The notes: generated by a model not told the origin, from the sequence alone. A DNA stretch of 28,800 bases from DAXETY01 sp051155755 (GCA_051155755.1 DAXETY010000075.1:1-28800), one strand, 5' to 3'. Shown: positions 1-8,583, counted from the stretch's first letter. Made by a program: numbers and translations.

Positions 1-7
1 CTGTTAT

Positions 8-30
8 GATTTGATTTTCAATATCAAATC
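8..30. repeat. AT-rich 8-bp inverted repeat
   Basis: GATTTGAT at 8-15 and its exact reverse complement ATCAAATC at 23-30 flank a 7-nt AT-rich spacer. No T-run follows on either strand, so a terminator is not supported. It could be an operator or the tail of a gene upstream of the window. The rest of 1-300 is AT-rich noncoding DNA. TTGACA hexamers lie at 121-126 and 183-188, but neither has a convincing -10 box 16-18 nt downstream. Confidence 0.4.
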
Positions 31-300
31 GCAGAAAAAAAGGCAAGTGTTTTTAGGGGTTTATTTAAAATAATTTCAGGCAAATAGAGTATTTTTCGAC
101 TTTTTACGATTTCATCAAAATTGACATTCGCCAAAAGCCTCGCAGGGCATTCCAGGGGACGTCGCGAATGTCCTCTCTATTTTTGACAGCCGCCACAGCG
201 CAGGAAATCTTGTTCCGTTTCCCGGAAAACCCAATTTTGTGATAAACAGTTGCGATTTCGTTTTCCCGACTTCCAATTCGACCGGGATTGCATAGACCCC

Positions 301-1509
301 ATGCTGGTTTTGATGATTTTCGCCGTAACCTATATCGGTGTTGCCATCGGACGCATCCCCGGGCTGGTGATCGACCGCACCGGCATCGCACTGCTGGGCG
401 CCATCGCCATGGTGGTCAGCGGCGCCATTTCGCTGGACCGCGCCGCTGCGGCCATCGATGTGCCCACCATCCTGCTGCTGTTCGCCCTGATGATCCTATC
501 GGCCCAGCTGCGGTTGGGCGGATTTTACACGCGCGTGGCCACCGCCATAACCAACTGCAGTGTCGGGCCCCGACTCCTGCTGTTCAACACGATGCTGGTC
601 AGCGCGGTGCTGTCGGCCCTGCTGGCCAACGACATTGTCTGCCTGGCCTTCACGCCGGTTCTGGCTGTGTCGCTGACCAACGCCCGTCTGAACCCGCTGC
701 CTTTTTTGATCGGACTGGCGGTCTCCAGCAACATCGGATCGGCAGCCACGATCATCGGCAATCCCCAGAACATGCTCATCGGCCAGGTGGGGCAACTCGA
801 TTTCGGCCGCTTTTTCCTATGGTGTGCGCCGCCGTCTTTGCTGGCCCTCCTCGGCAGCCACCTGATCATTTGCCGGTGCTACCGAAACCGGTTTCAATGC
901 CAGCAGGTCACCGATTCGCTGGAAGGCATCTGGCCCACATTCAATACCTGGCAGACCCTCAAGGGACTGGCGGCGGTGATCATCCTGGTGTTGCTTTTTT
1001 TCACCCTCATCCCCAGAGAGATTTCCGCCATTGCCGTCGCCGGGATCCTGCTCTGCAGCCGGAGGATGAAATCCAGACAGATTGTCGAACTGGTGGACTG
1101 GTATTTGCTGGCCCTGTTTTTCGCCCTTTTCGTCGTGATGCAGTCCTTTACCGACGCCGGTCTGCCGGCCGCTGCCCTGCGATCCCTGCAGTCGCTGGGC
1201 ATTGACCTTCACAATTTGTACGTACTTTCGGTAGTGACCACTTTCATGAGCAATATGTTCAGCAACGTGCCGGCGGTGATGCTTCTGACCCGCTTTCTGG
1301 ATCCGAACAACCCGTTTCAATGGCAAATATTGGCGATATCCAGCACCTTTGCCGGCAACCTAATCACCATCGGCAGCATTGCCAACCTGATCGTAATCGA
1401 ACAGGCCCGCAACTTCGGCATCGACATCACCTTCAAAGAACACGCCCGGATCGGGATACCGGTCACGCTCTTCTCTCTGCTGGTGCTTGCCGGCTGGATC
1501 GCACTGTAA
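301..1509 (+). CDS. ArsB/NhaD (CitM-like) family ion transporter
   Basis: A 402-aa polytopic membrane protein with about ten hydrophobic segments. It carries the signatures of the ion transporter superfamily that includes arsenite (ArsB), Na+/H+ (NhaD) and SLC13-like anion carriers: SNIGSAATIIGNPQN in the first half, then SNVPAVMLL and FAGNLITIGSIANLIVIEQA in the second half. These paired re-entrant Asn/Gly-rich loops form the transport site in known family members. I chose the ATG at 301 because it starts directly at the first membrane helix. The frame stays open upstream to a TTG at 250, and neither start has a clear Shine-Dalgarno. No arsenic genes are nearby, so the substrate is open (inorganic ion or di/tricarboxylate). 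The next gene begins about 200 nt downstream, so co-transcription is possible but not shown. Confidence 0.85.
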   Translation: MLVLMIFAVTYIGVAIGRIPGLVIDRTGIALLGAIAMVVSGAISLDRAAAAIDVPTILLLFALMILSAQLRLGGFYTRVATAITNCSVGPRLLLFNTMLVSAVLSALLANDIVCLAFTPVLAVSLTNARLNPLPFLIGLAVSSNIGSAATIIGNPQNMLIGQVGQLDFGRFFLWCAPPSLLALLGSHLIICRCYRNRFQCQQVTDSLEGIWPTFNTWQTLKGLAAVIILVLLFFTLIPREISAIAVAGILLCSRRMKSRQIVELVDWYLLALFFALFVVMQSFTDAGLPAAALRSLQSLGIDLHNLYVLSVVTTFMSNMFSNVPAVMLLTRFLDPNNPFQWQILAISSTFAGNLITIGSIANLIVIEQARNFGIDITFKEHARIGIPVTLFSLLVLAGWIAL

Positions 1510-1707
1510 CAAAACATCGGCCGCTTTCCGGACCGACCATGGAGCGTCCATTCGGCCGCACACGCCCATCTTTTTCGATTTGCCGCGATCTTGCTTTTGC
1601 GATCCATTGCCGGTACGATGCCATGCACCATAAGGGTTTTTACAGGCTGAACTTCGCTGAAGTTTGTGCCTTTCATAAAAAAACACGGGATGAGGAGGTT
1701 TGCCCAG

Positions 1708-2781
1708 ATGAAACCGACTGTTTACCTGGCCAGGTTGGACGACGGTGCTTCGGTCGGCGTCCAGGCCGATGCCCTGGCTGCCGTTCTGGCGGCGACCGGT
1801 TTTGCCCGGCGGCTGCGCAAGCTCGACATGGTGGCCGTCAAAGTCCACGTGGGAGAGAAAAAGAACACCACCCACGTCAAACCGGAGCTGGCTGCCGAGG
1901 TCGTGAAAGCCACCGTCGCCGCCGGCGGCCAGCCCTTCATCACCGACACGGCCACCCTTTACAAGGGGGAGCGGGAAAACGCCATCAAGCATACCATCCA
2001 CGCTTACCGCCACGGCTTTCACTTTCGCCGCACCGGGGCGCCTTTCATCGCGGTGGACGGTCTCAGCGGAACCGATGAAGTCGAAGTGCCCGTCCAGGGT
2101 GAACTCCACCAGACCGTCAAGGTGGCCGGTCAGATTTTGCTGGCCGACGCCATGGCGGTCATCAGCCATGCCACCGGACACATCGGCAGCGGGATCGGTG
2201 CGGCCATCAAGAACGTGGGAATGGGACTGGCTTCGCGATCGGGGAAAATGCGCCAGCACAGCTCGATGAATCCGGAAATCGAACCCGACAAATGCGAAAA
2301 TTGCGGGAAATGCCGCAAATGGTGTCCCACCGATGCCATCGGCGAGCGAGAAGGCGTATCTTATGTCTCCCAGGAGCGCTGCATCGGGTGCGGCGAATGC
2401 CTGGCGGTCTGCCGATACGGGGCGGTTAAATACGACTGGGCGATCGAATCTCCCATCCTGCAGCGCAGCATGGCCGAGCATGCTGCCGGGGTCGTGCGTC
2501 ATTTCGGTGCCAAGGCGGTCTACCTGAACGTGCTGGTCGACATGACCCGCGACTGTGACTGCCTGAGCAAACGGCAGAAAAAAGATGTGCCGGACATCGG
2601 CGTTATCGGCGCCGCCGACATCGTCGCCGTCGATCAGGCCACGCTGGATCTCACCGCCCGGGCCCACGGCGCCGACCTGGGTGCCAGATTCCATCCATCC
2701 CTGGATGCGACCATTCAAATCGACCATGCCGAACGACTGGGGTTGGGCAGCCGGACTTACCGATTGGAGGAAATCGGCTGA
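1708..2781 (+). CDS. DUF362 domain protein with two [4Fe-4S] ferredoxin motifs
   Basis: A 357-aa cytoplasmic protein. A DUF362 region (about residues 1-185) is followed by a bacterial ferredoxin module: C196-x2-C199-x2-C202-x3-C206-P and C225-x2-C228-x2-C231-x3-C235, each fit to bind one [4Fe-4S] cluster. A DUF362-like tail of about 120 residues follows. DUF362 proteins are common in anaerobes; an electron-transfer or redox role is inferred from the clusters, but no reaction is established. The ATG at 1708 is preferred over an in-frame ATG at 1666 because AGGAGG lies at 1693-1698, nine nt upstream. A 15-bp inverted repeat (AACTTC-gct-GAAGTT, 1650-1664) sits just before the ribosome site and may be regulatory. 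It ends convergently with the minus-strand GNAT gene. Confidence 0.9.
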   Translation: MKPTVYLARLDDGASVGVQADALAAVLAATGFARRLRKLDMVAVKVHVGEKKNTTHVKPELAAEVVKATVAAGGQPFITDTATLYKGERENAIKHTIHAYRHGFHFRRTGAPFIAVDGLSGTDEVEVPVQGELHQTVKVAGQILLADAMAVISHATGHIGSGIGAAIKNVGMGLASRSGKMRQHSSMNPEIEPDKCENCGKCRKWCPTDAIGEREGVSYVSQERCIGCGECLAVCRYGAVKYDWAIESPILQRSMAEHAAGVVRHFGAKAVYLNVLVDMTRDCDCLSKRQKKDVPDIGVIGAADIVAVDQATLDLTARAHGADLGARFHPSLDATIQIDHAERLGLGSRTYRLEEIG

Positions 2782-2850
2782 AGTTGCAAATACAATCCGC
2801 AATGACGTTTCTTCAAACGCGGCGTTCCTTTACAGGCAGCACCGTTTCCA

Positions 2851-3345
2851 TCATGGGGTTGCCGCCAGCCACTTGTACATGACAAACGCATCCACGTAGC
2901 CGCGGACCGGGTGGGTGAAGGCTTTCGGGAGGCGACCGACGATCTCGAAGCCCAGCCGCTTCCACAGGTCAACGGCGACGGTATTGGTGGAGACCACCAG
3001 GTTGAACTGCATGGCCTTGTAACCCAGCTCCCGGGCGATCTGCTGGGAATGTTCGCACATGGCCGCGGCAATCCCGCGCCCCCGGGCCCTGGAGGCGACC
3101 ATATAGCCGCAGTTGCACACGTGGCTGCCCGGGCCGGGATGGTTCGGCTTGATGTAGTAGGTGCCCAGAATATCTCCGCGGTCTTCGGCAACGAACGTCT
3201 TGTGGGGTTTTCGGAGCCAGAGGTTCAAGGCTTCTTCCCGGCGCGTGTTTCGATCGATGGCGTAAGTGTCGCCGGCCGATACGATTTCATGAAAAAGCGG
3301 CCAGATGCGATCGAAATCAATTTCGGTAGCTTCGCGTATGTCCAT
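2851..3345 (-). CDS. GNAT family N-acetyltransferase
   Basis: A 164-aa single-domain acetyltransferase of the usual GNAT length. It has the acetyl-CoA pyrophosphate-binding loop (RARGRGIAAAM, residues 86-96) in the standard strand-loop-helix setting, a preceding beta strand (CNCGYMVAS) and a C-terminal NTVAVDLWKRLGFEIVGR segment typical of motif B. It should transfer an acetyl group from acetyl-CoA to an amine or amino acid; the acceptor is not predictable. It lies 39 nt downstream of the BKACE gene on the same strand, so the two may be co-transcribed. A long open frame on the opposite strand (2911-4473) is a shadow: its translation has no recognisable domain and is Arg/Gly-rich. Confidence 0.88.
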   Translation of the reverse strand: MDIREATEIDFDRIWPLFHEIVSAGDTYAIDRNTRREEALNLWLRKPHKTFVAEDRGDILGTYYIKPNHPGPGSHVCNCGYMVASRARGRGIAAAMCEHSQQIARELGYKAMQFNLVVSTNTVAVDLWKRLGFEIVGRLPKAFTHPVRGYVDAFVMYKWLAATP

Positions 3346-3384
3346 AGGATTGAATCGGTTCCGGTATTTGATCGATCGGCCGTT

Positions 3385-4221
3385 TTACCCGCCGCGCGGC
3401 AGTCCCAGAATCGCACGGGCCTCTGCGACCGTGGCGACTTCGCATCCCAGAGAACGAACCAGCGCCGCCGCCCGCTGCACCAGTTCTACGTTGCTGCGGG
3501 CCGCACGGTTCGGTGCGGTGTAAAGGCTGTCCTCGAATCCCACCCGGATGACCGCGGCACCCAGGGCGACCGCGGCCGCCAGCAGGGACAAGTCCTGCAT
3601 GCCGTCGTGGATGACCCCCCACGGGGCGGAATCATCCATCATCGCGGACACAAAGTACAGGCTCTTCGGATCGGCCGGCAGTCCCCAGCGGGCGCCCAGG
3701 CAAACGTTGACCGAGTAGGGCCGGCGGATGACCCCTTCCGACACCAGCATCCGGTAAGGCGCAATCATACCGGCCTCGAAAAGCTCCAATTCCGGCGCCA
3801 CGCCGGCCGCGGCAATGCGGCCGGCCCAGTAGCGAATGTCGGGCAGGGTGTTGATATAGACCGCATCGCCGAAGTTGACCGAACCCATGTTCAGCGAGGC
3901 CACCTCTACGCGGGGATCGTTCAGGGCGACGCAGCGCTCCTCCAGGCTCAGGGTGGACAGGCCGCCGGTGGACCCCTGCAGAATGATATCGGATTCCGCG
4001 CGGATCAGGTCGAGCGTCCGGGAGAAGTCTCTGAGGTCGGCGGTCTGTTCGCCCCGGCGGTCGCGCACGTGCAGGTGGACCATGGTCGCACCGGCCCGGC
4101 CGCAGGCGACGACCTCGGCGGCGACCGCTTCCGGTGTCAACGGGTTTACGGCAGGGGCCGGGATCTCTTTGCCGACCGGGGCGACACCGATGACGATTTT
4201 GCGCAGGGTGGCAGTTGGCAT
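3385..4221 (-). CDS. Beta-keto acid cleavage enzyme (BKACE, DUF849 family)
   Basis: A 278-aa TIM-barrel protein of the BKACE family. Known members condense a beta-keto acid with acetyl-CoA and release acetoacetate plus a shortened acyl-CoA (3-keto-5-aminohexanoate cleavage in lysine fermentation is the prototype). The zinc site is visible: HLHVRD supplies H49 and H51, and VGFED supplies E230, matching the His/His/Glu set known for the prototype. GSTGG (83-87) is also kept. The start ATG (complement of 4219-4221) has a GGAGA ribosome site about ten nt upstream. It is transcribed away from the AEC transporter across a 279-bp gap in which I found no clear promoter. The native beta-keto acid is unknown; neighbouring catabolic genes suggest a hydroxylated or short-chain keto acid. 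Confidence 0.9.
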   Translation of the reverse strand: MPTATLRKIVIGVAPVGKEIPAPAVNPLTPEAVAAEVVACGRAGATMVHLHVRDRRGEQTADLRDFSRTLDLIRAESDIILQGSTGGLSTLSLEERCVALNDPRVEVASLNMGSVNFGDAVYINTLPDIRYWAGRIAAAGVAPELELFEAGMIAPYRMLVSEGVIRRPYSVNVCLGARWGLPADPKSLYFVSAMMDDSAPWGVIHDGMQDLSLLAAAVALGAAVIRVGFEDSLYTAPNRAARSNVELVQRAAALVRSLGCEVATVAEARAILGLPRGG

Positions 4222-4500
4222 GGCACGTGGGTCTCCGATGCAGTTGCGGCCGCGGCATCACGGCCCGTGCGTGCAGAAATAGATTGGAACGCCGGCCGCT
4301 GTCAACCGGAAGAACGCGCTTCCGTTTCGCCGCTGCTGGGATTGGGGCAATTGGGGTTGCAGCGCCGACAAACTTCGATTACAGGTGACCCCGAAGTTGA
4401 TGATTTTCTGATTTCGCTCGAGCCGGGTGCCTTTCAGGTCGGTACCGGCCCCGGGGCAAAAATACAAGAGTAATTTGCAAGCACCCCAGCGAGGCTTCCG

Positions 4501-5478
4501 GTGTCCAAGTTTATCTATTCATTCGGCATCATCGTGTTCGGGCTGGGCCTGGGTTACGGACTTCAGGTCTTGAACCGCAGCGGACGACTGCGCCTGCCGC
4601 TGCCGATCGAAGATTTGCGCAAGCTTTTACAGAAGGTGGCGCTGCTCGGTCTAAACCCGGTGGCCATCGTGGGGGCCATTTGGATCGTAAGCATCCAGGA
4701 CGCCGGCCTGATCGCGCTGCCCTTTGTCGGCCTTCTGGCGCTGGTCTCCGGTGGACTGCTGGCCCTCGGCGCGTCCCGGATGATGCGCCTGGCGCCGGCA
4801 AAGACCGGGGCCTTGTTCTGCTGCGGTTCGTTTACCAACATCGGCTCCATCGGGGCGCTGATCTGTTTTGTATTTCTGGGCGAGGCCGGCTTTGCACTGG
4901 TGCCCATTTATAAACTGTTCGAAGAGGTTTCCTATTATTCGATCGGTTTTCCCATCGCCAAATTCTACAGCGGTGCCGTGGAAACCGACGCCGGTGTGGC
5001 CGCCCGGCTGAAGGCGCTCTGCCGGGATCCTTTCATTCTGGTGGCGGTTTCCAGCCTGGTTCTGGGCGGCCTGGTAAACCTCAGCGGACTGGAGCGTCCG
5101 GCTTTCTACGGCACCGTTAATGCCGTGGTCGTGCCCCTGGCCACGATTCTGCTGCTGACTTCCATCGGTCTGGCCCTGCGGTTCAGCCGCGTCGGCGCCT
5201 ATCTGAAGGAATGTGTCTCGGTGGCGACGATCAAGTTTGTAATGGTGCCCGTGGGCGCCTCCTCCCTGGCCTGGGCCATCGGATTCGGAGACATCGACCA
5301 GGGCCTGCCCTTGAAAGTGGTCATCATCCTTTCCTCGATGCCGGTGGCCTTCAATGCGCTGATTCCACCCTCCATCTACGACCTGGACCTGGATCTGGCC
5401 AACTCCTGCTGGTTTTTTACCACTGCACTGCTGGTGCTGGTGCTGCCGCTGCAGCTGGTGATTCTGAATTTGATGTAA
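4501..5478 (+). CDS. AEC (auxin efflux carrier) family transporter
   Basis: A 325-aa membrane protein with about ten transmembrane segments, a basic loop near the middle, and an Asn-containing broken helix (CGSFTNIGSIGALICFVFLG) of the type that forms the substrate site in the AEC/BART superfamily. A second such segment (SSMPVAFNALIPPSIYDLD) lies near the C-terminus. Bacterial AEC members move small carboxylates such as malate and malonate; the substrate here is not determinable. It starts with GTG at 4501, preceded by a weak GAGG. It lies 132 nt upstream of the GntR regulator on the same strand and diverges from BKACE, which hints at a keto-acid or carboxylate uptake role. Confidence 0.85.
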   Translation: MSKFIYSFGIIVFGLGLGYGLQVLNRSGRLRLPLPIEDLRKLLQKVALLGLNPVAIVGAIWIVSIQDAGLIALPFVGLLALVSGGLLALGASRMMRLAPAKTGALFCCGSFTNIGSIGALICFVFLGEAGFALVPIYKLFEEVSYYSIGFPIAKFYSGAVETDAGVAARLKALCRDPFILVAVSSLVLGGLVNLSGLERPAFYGTVNAVVVPLATILLLTSIGLALRFSRVGAYLKECVSVATIKFVMVPVGASSLAWAIGFGDIDQGLPLKVVIILSSMPVAFNALIPPSIYDLDLDLANSCWFFTTALLVLVLPLQLVILNLM

Positions 5479-5521
5479 CGGCGCGGCAAATTTTGCTTGA
5501 CACCGGTGCCTGTTTTTGAAT

Positions 5522-5547
5522 ATTGGATTTTGTATGCAAAATTCAAT
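5522..5547. promoter_or_regulatory. Candidate GntR operator: 26-bp near-perfect palindrome
   Basis: The two 13-nt half-sites match at 11 of 13 positions when one is reverse-complemented. The core ATTTTGTATGCAAAAT (5527-5542) has a single mismatched pair. Known FCD-subfamily GntR operators are often short palindromes with a central TGTAYRCA-like core, which this resembles. It lies 64 nt upstream of the GntR start codon, just downstream of a TTGACA hexamer (5497-5502) whose possible -10 box (TATTGG, 5521-5526) is poor. The position fits autoregulation. Confidence 0.6.
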
Positions 5548-5610
5548 GTGGATCTTTTTCCTCATCACGCATACTTCTCTCGATATAGGCCTCACAAAAA
5601 GGACCCGCGC

Positions 5611-6348
5611 ATGATCAATCTGGGTGCCAGTTACGAAAATCTGGATCAAAAAGCCTACGAGATCATCAAAAAGATGATCATGGATCGTAAGCTGCTGCCC
5701 GGTGATAAAATTTCCCAGGAAAAATTGGCCCAGGATCTGGGCATCAGCCGCACGCCCGTGGTCAGCGCCCTGAAATACCTGGAAAAAGAAAAACTGGTCG
5801 AAGCCAAGCCGCGCCGTGGATTTTATGTGCGGCTTTTCACCATGGAAGAGATGGTCAGCATTTTCGAACTGCGGGAGGTGCTGGAAGGGTTGGCCGCCCG
5901 CCGGGCCGCCGCCCATGTCAGGGACGACCAGATCAACGAGCTCAGAGGGTTTTTTACGCCGTTCAAAGATGCCGGGGGCGCGGCGGATTTGAAGGCCTAT
6001 GCCAGGGAGGACCGCCGCTTCCACAATTTTGTCACCGAGGTCGGTGCCAAGGAGTTTCTGAAAAGCATCCTGCAGACCTACAACATTATCAGTTTCTCCT
6101 ACCAGGTCGTATCCTCCGAAGGGCTGGTTCGATCACCGGCGGAGACGCTCCCCGAGCACCTGGCCATCATTACGGCCATCTGTGACAAAGACGGCGATCA
6201 GGCCGAAGCGCTAATGCGCAGCCATTTCCGGCAGTCGATTGCCCGTCTGAAGGCCGATATTGCCAGGAAAACACCCGGGACCCCGTTTCCCCGGTCCCGG
6301 CGCAGCGGTCGAAAAACGGCCGGCGCCTCCATAGAGGACCGGCGATGA
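5611..6348 (+). CDS. GntR-family transcriptional regulator, FCD subfamily
   Basis: A 245-aa DNA-binding regulator. The N-terminal winged helix-turn-helix spans about residues 13-73 (ISQEKLAQDLGISRTPVVSA contains the recognition helix). The C-terminal all-helical FCD ligand domain spans about 80-215. The usual metal-binding set of FCD domains appears intact: D134-x3-H138, H183 and H205. Such regulators usually sense a small carboxylic acid, often through the bound metal. The ATG at 5611 is preferred because AAAAAGGA lies 8-15 nt upstream and the winged helix begins soon after; an upstream in-frame TTG at 5497 would add an unrelated 38-residue tail. Its stop overlaps the aldo/keto reductase start (ATGA). 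It is the likely local regulator of the transport and catabolic genes. Confidence 0.92.
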   Translation: MINLGASYENLDQKAYEIIKKMIMDRKLLPGDKISQEKLAQDLGISRTPVVSALKYLEKEKLVEAKPRRGFYVRLFTMEEMVSIFELREVLEGLAARRAAAHVRDDQINELRGFFTPFKDAGGAADLKAYAREDRRFHNFVTEVGAKEFLKSILQTYNIISFSYQVVSSEGLVRSPAETLPEHLAIITAICDKDGDQAEALMRSHFRQSIARLKADIARKTPGTPFPRSRRSGRKTAGASIEDRR

Positions 6349-7343
6349 AAACCCGTCGCCTGGGGCGCTCGGGCCTGCAAATATCGGAACTGGCCCTGGG
6401 TACCATGAATTTCGGAGGGCCGACTCCGGAAGCCGAATCCCTGCAGATTGTCGATGCGGCCGTTGCAGCCGGGATCAATCTGTTCGACTGTGCCGATGTT
6501 TACAACCAGGGTGACAGTGAACGCATCCTGGGGCGGGCCCTGAAACGAAATGGCAAACGCAGCCAGGTGTTCGTTACCTCCAAGGTTTTCTGGCCCACCG
6601 GAGAGGGCCCCAACGAGCGCGGCAATGCCCGGCACCGCATCATCGCAGCCTGCGATGGCAGCTTACAGCGCCTGCAGACCGACTATATCGACATTTATTT
6701 TCTGCACCGCACCGATTTCAACGTGCCTCAGGAGGAGTCCCTGGCCGCACTGGACGCACTCGTCCGCCAGGGCAAGGTGCGCTACGTGGCCTGCTCGACC
6801 CATCCGGCCTGGCGAACGGTGGAGGCCCTGTGGATTGCCGACCGGCATCACTACCCGAAGTTCACCTGCGAGCAGCCGCCCTACAATCTGCTCGATCGCC
6901 GGGCCGAAACGGAAATTTTCCCCATGTGCCGGGCCTATGACCTGGGCGTGCTTGGCTGGTCGCCGCTGGCCCAGGGCATGCTGGCCCGTCGCTACGACGA
7001 TGCCCGACACCTGCCGCCCGACAGCCGCGGGACGCGCAAAACGATATTTGCCGAGCGCATCACCGCCGCAGGGATCGAGACGGCAGCCAAACTGGCCGAC
7101 CGGGCCGAGGCCTGCGGCTGGAGCCCGGGCCAGATGGCGGTGGCCTGGGTGCTGCATCAGCCGATTGTGACGGCTGCACTCGTCGGGCCCCGTCGCGTCG
7201 AACATCTGCAGGACCTGCTGCCGGCGACAGATATTCGGCTCAGCGCCGAAGACCTGGCGTTTTGCGATGCGCTGGTGCCGCCCGGCACGCATGTATCCGA
7301 TCATTTCAACACGGCTGTCTGGGGTCCGCAAAACCCGAGGTAA
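6345..7343 (+). CDS. Aldo/keto reductase
   Basis: A 332-aa NAD(P)H-dependent oxidoreductase with a TIM-barrel fold. The AKR catalytic tetrad is visible: D48 and Y53 (FDCADVYNQGDSE), K80 (VFVTSK) and H121 (YFLHRTD). The N-terminus (MKTRRLGRSGLQISELALGTMNFGG) and the C-terminal ALVGPRRVEHLQD cofactor loop match the bacterial YajO/Tas-like AKR group. It should reduce an aldehyde or ketone, or oxidise the alcohol; the substrate is not evident. Its ATG overlaps the GntR stop, so the two are translationally coupled. A stem-loop follows its stop and may partly separate it from the transporter genes. Confidence 0.92.
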   Translation: MKTRRLGRSGLQISELALGTMNFGGPTPEAESLQIVDAAVAAGINLFDCADVYNQGDSERILGRALKRNGKRSQVFVTSKVFWPTGEGPNERGNARHRIIAACDGSLQRLQTDYIDIYFLHRTDFNVPQEESLAALDALVRQGKVRYVACSTHPAWRTVEALWIADRHHYPKFTCEQPPYNLLDRRAETEIFPMCRAYDLGVLGWSPLAQGMLARRYDDARHLPPDSRGTRKTIFAERITAAGIETAAKLADRAEACGWSPGQMAVAWVLHQPIVTAALVGPRRVEHLQDLLPATDIRLSAEDLAFCDALVPPGTHVSDHFNTAVWGPQNPR

Positions 7344-7350
7344 CATGCCG

Positions 7351-7384
7351 GGCTGTCCACTTTCGCATGCAGGACAGCCTTTAC
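7351..7384 (+). terminator. Possible terminator or attenuator after the aldo/keto reductase
   Basis: GGCTGTCC (7351-7358) and GGACAGCC (7372-7379) form a perfect 8-bp stem with a 13-nt loop, followed by TTTACGTTT. The T-tract is interrupted, so termination may be partial. It lies between the AKR stop and tctC and could set the ratio of regulator/AKR to transporter transcripts. Confidence 0.4.
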
Positions 7385-7428
7385 GTTTAACAGGGCGAAA
7401 CCACGGAAAGAAGGGAGGTTTGAAGATC

Positions 7429-7444
7429 CGCCAACGCGTTTGCG
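7429..7444. promoter_or_regulatory. 16-bp near-perfect palindrome upstream of tctC
   Basis: CGCCAACGCGTTTGCG matches its reverse complement at 7 of 8 half-site positions. It sits 92 nt upstream of the tctC start, where an operator for the transporter/catabolic operon could be expected. It does not resemble the palindrome upstream of the GntR gene, so it would imply a second regulator. It could also be chance in a GC-rich region. Confidence 0.3.
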
Positions 7445-7536
7445 TCGCCGACCGCCGCTGAATCGCAACACTGCAGCCCGGTCGGCCGATCCTTTGGGAA
7501 AGACAACCATTACCGACATGCAAGGGAGGGGAAACG

Positions 7537-8538
7537 ATGAAAAAAAGCTTGATTTTCTGCCTGATCGTACTGTTGGCCCTGGGTGGCCTGGTGTACGCCA
7601 AGGATTTTCCCAGACGCAACATTACCAACGTGGTGGTCTGGGGCGCCGGCGGCGGGACCGACACCTGCAACCGCATCATCTCCGCCGAAATGTCCGAATT
7701 CCTGGGCGTCAACATCAACGTCATCAACAAGACCGGCGGCGTGGCCGGTTCGGTGGGGATGAACTACGCCTTCAGCCAGCCTCACGACGGCTACACCCTC
7801 TGCGGGCTTTCCGAGTCCAACGTCACCGCCGGCGTGCAGGGCGGCTGGGACAAGACTTTCGATGTCTGGGATGTCTTTATCGTGGGCGGATCACCGGACG
7901 TCATCTCGGTCACGCCCAACACGCCTTACAAAACCCTGAAAGACCTGATCGAGGCCGCCAAGGCCGACCCCAAGGGCATCAAGGCTGCCGCCAGCGGGGC
8001 CGGTTCGATTCACCATCTCAACCTGCTGGCCATCGAGAACGGCACCGGGGCCAAGTTCAATTTCATCCCTTACAAGGGTTCGGCGCCCGCCCAGAATGCC
8101 GCCATGGCCGGAGAGGTTTCGGTGGTGGTCACCTCCCTGGCCGAACAGCAGCAGCTGCTGCGCGGCGGAAAACTGCGCGCCCTGGGCATGCTGATTCCCG
8201 AATCCTTCGAGGTCCAGGGGCTGGGCACGATCCCGTCTTCGTTCGATGCCTATCCCGGGCTGTCGGAATACCTGCCGATTTCCCAGGCCATCGGGTTTGC
8301 CGTCCCTGCCGACACGCCCCAAGCGGCCAAGGATGTTTTGACCGACGCTTTCAAAAAGGCCATTGCCACCGACAAGGTGAAATCCTGGGCCAAGGAGAAC
8401 TACTACCTGCTTTCCGGGGCCACCGGGGCCGAATCCAAAAAGATTTTCAGCGCACTGGAATCGAATTTCGCCTGGACCCTGTGGGAGTTGGGTGCCGCCA
8501 CGATGAATCCGGCCGACCTGGGCATTCCCAAGCCCTGA
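7537..8538 (+). CDS. tctC: Tripartite tricarboxylate transporter substrate-binding protein (TctC/Bug type)
   Basis: A 333-aa periplasmic solute receptor. Residues 1-21 form a signal peptide (two Lys, a Leu-rich core, cut after VYA). The mature part shows typical TctC/Bug features: VVWGAGGGTDTCNR near the N-terminus, NKTGGVAGSVGMNYAFSQPHDGYTL, and a late GFAVPADTPQAAKDVLTDAFKKAI segment. Known relatives bind citrate, other di/tricarboxylates, aromatic acids or sugar acids through two water-mediated contacts to a carboxylate, so the ligand is probably a small acid. GGGAGGGG lies five nt before the ATG. It is the first gene of the tctC-B-A set and is followed by a strong stem-loop. The downstream sugar-acid enzymes point to a hydroxylated acid. 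Confidence 0.93.
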   Translation: MKKSLIFCLIVLLALGGLVYAKDFPRRNITNVVVWGAGGGTDTCNRIISAEMSEFLGVNINVINKTGGVAGSVGMNYAFSQPHDGYTLCGLSESNVTAGVQGGWDKTFDVWDVFIVGGSPDVISVTPNTPYKTLKDLIEAAKADPKGIKAAASGAGSIHHLNLLAIENGTGAKFNFIPYKGSAPAQNAAMAGEVSVVVTSLAEQQQLLRGGKLRALGMLIPESFEVQGLGTIPSSFDAYPGLSEYLPISQAIGFAVPADTPQAAKDVLTDAFKKAIATDKVKSWAKENYYLLSGATGAESKKIFSALESNFAWTLWELGAATMNPADLGIPKP

Positions 8539-8555
8539 GGCGCGCCACTTTTTCC

Positions 8556-8583
8556 GGGCGGGCAGGATGTTTGCTGCCCGCCC
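8556..8583 (+). promoter_or_regulatory. Strong stem-loop between tctC and tctB
   Basis: A perfect 10-bp GC-rich stem (8556-8565 with 8574-8583) closes an 8-nt loop, starting 17 nt after the tctC stop. No T-tract follows, so it is better read as an mRNA 3'-stability or attenuation element than a full terminator. Such elements are known to raise binding-protein expression over the membrane subunits in transporter operons. It also argues against a tctB start at 8567, inside the hairpin. Confidence 0.5.

Noticed and set aside
1360..2802. 480-codon minus-strand open frame
   Set aside because: Antisense to the DUF362 ferredoxin protein and the end of the transporter gene; no recognisable domain.
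2911..4473. 520-codon plus-strand open frame
   Set aside because: It lies opposite the GNAT and BKACE genes, whose catalytic motifs are clear; its own translation is Arg/Gly-rich without domains.
7423..7462. 13-codon frame with a GGGAGG site upstream of tctC
   Set aside because: Too short and without a regulatory codon pattern; the palindrome there is the better signal.
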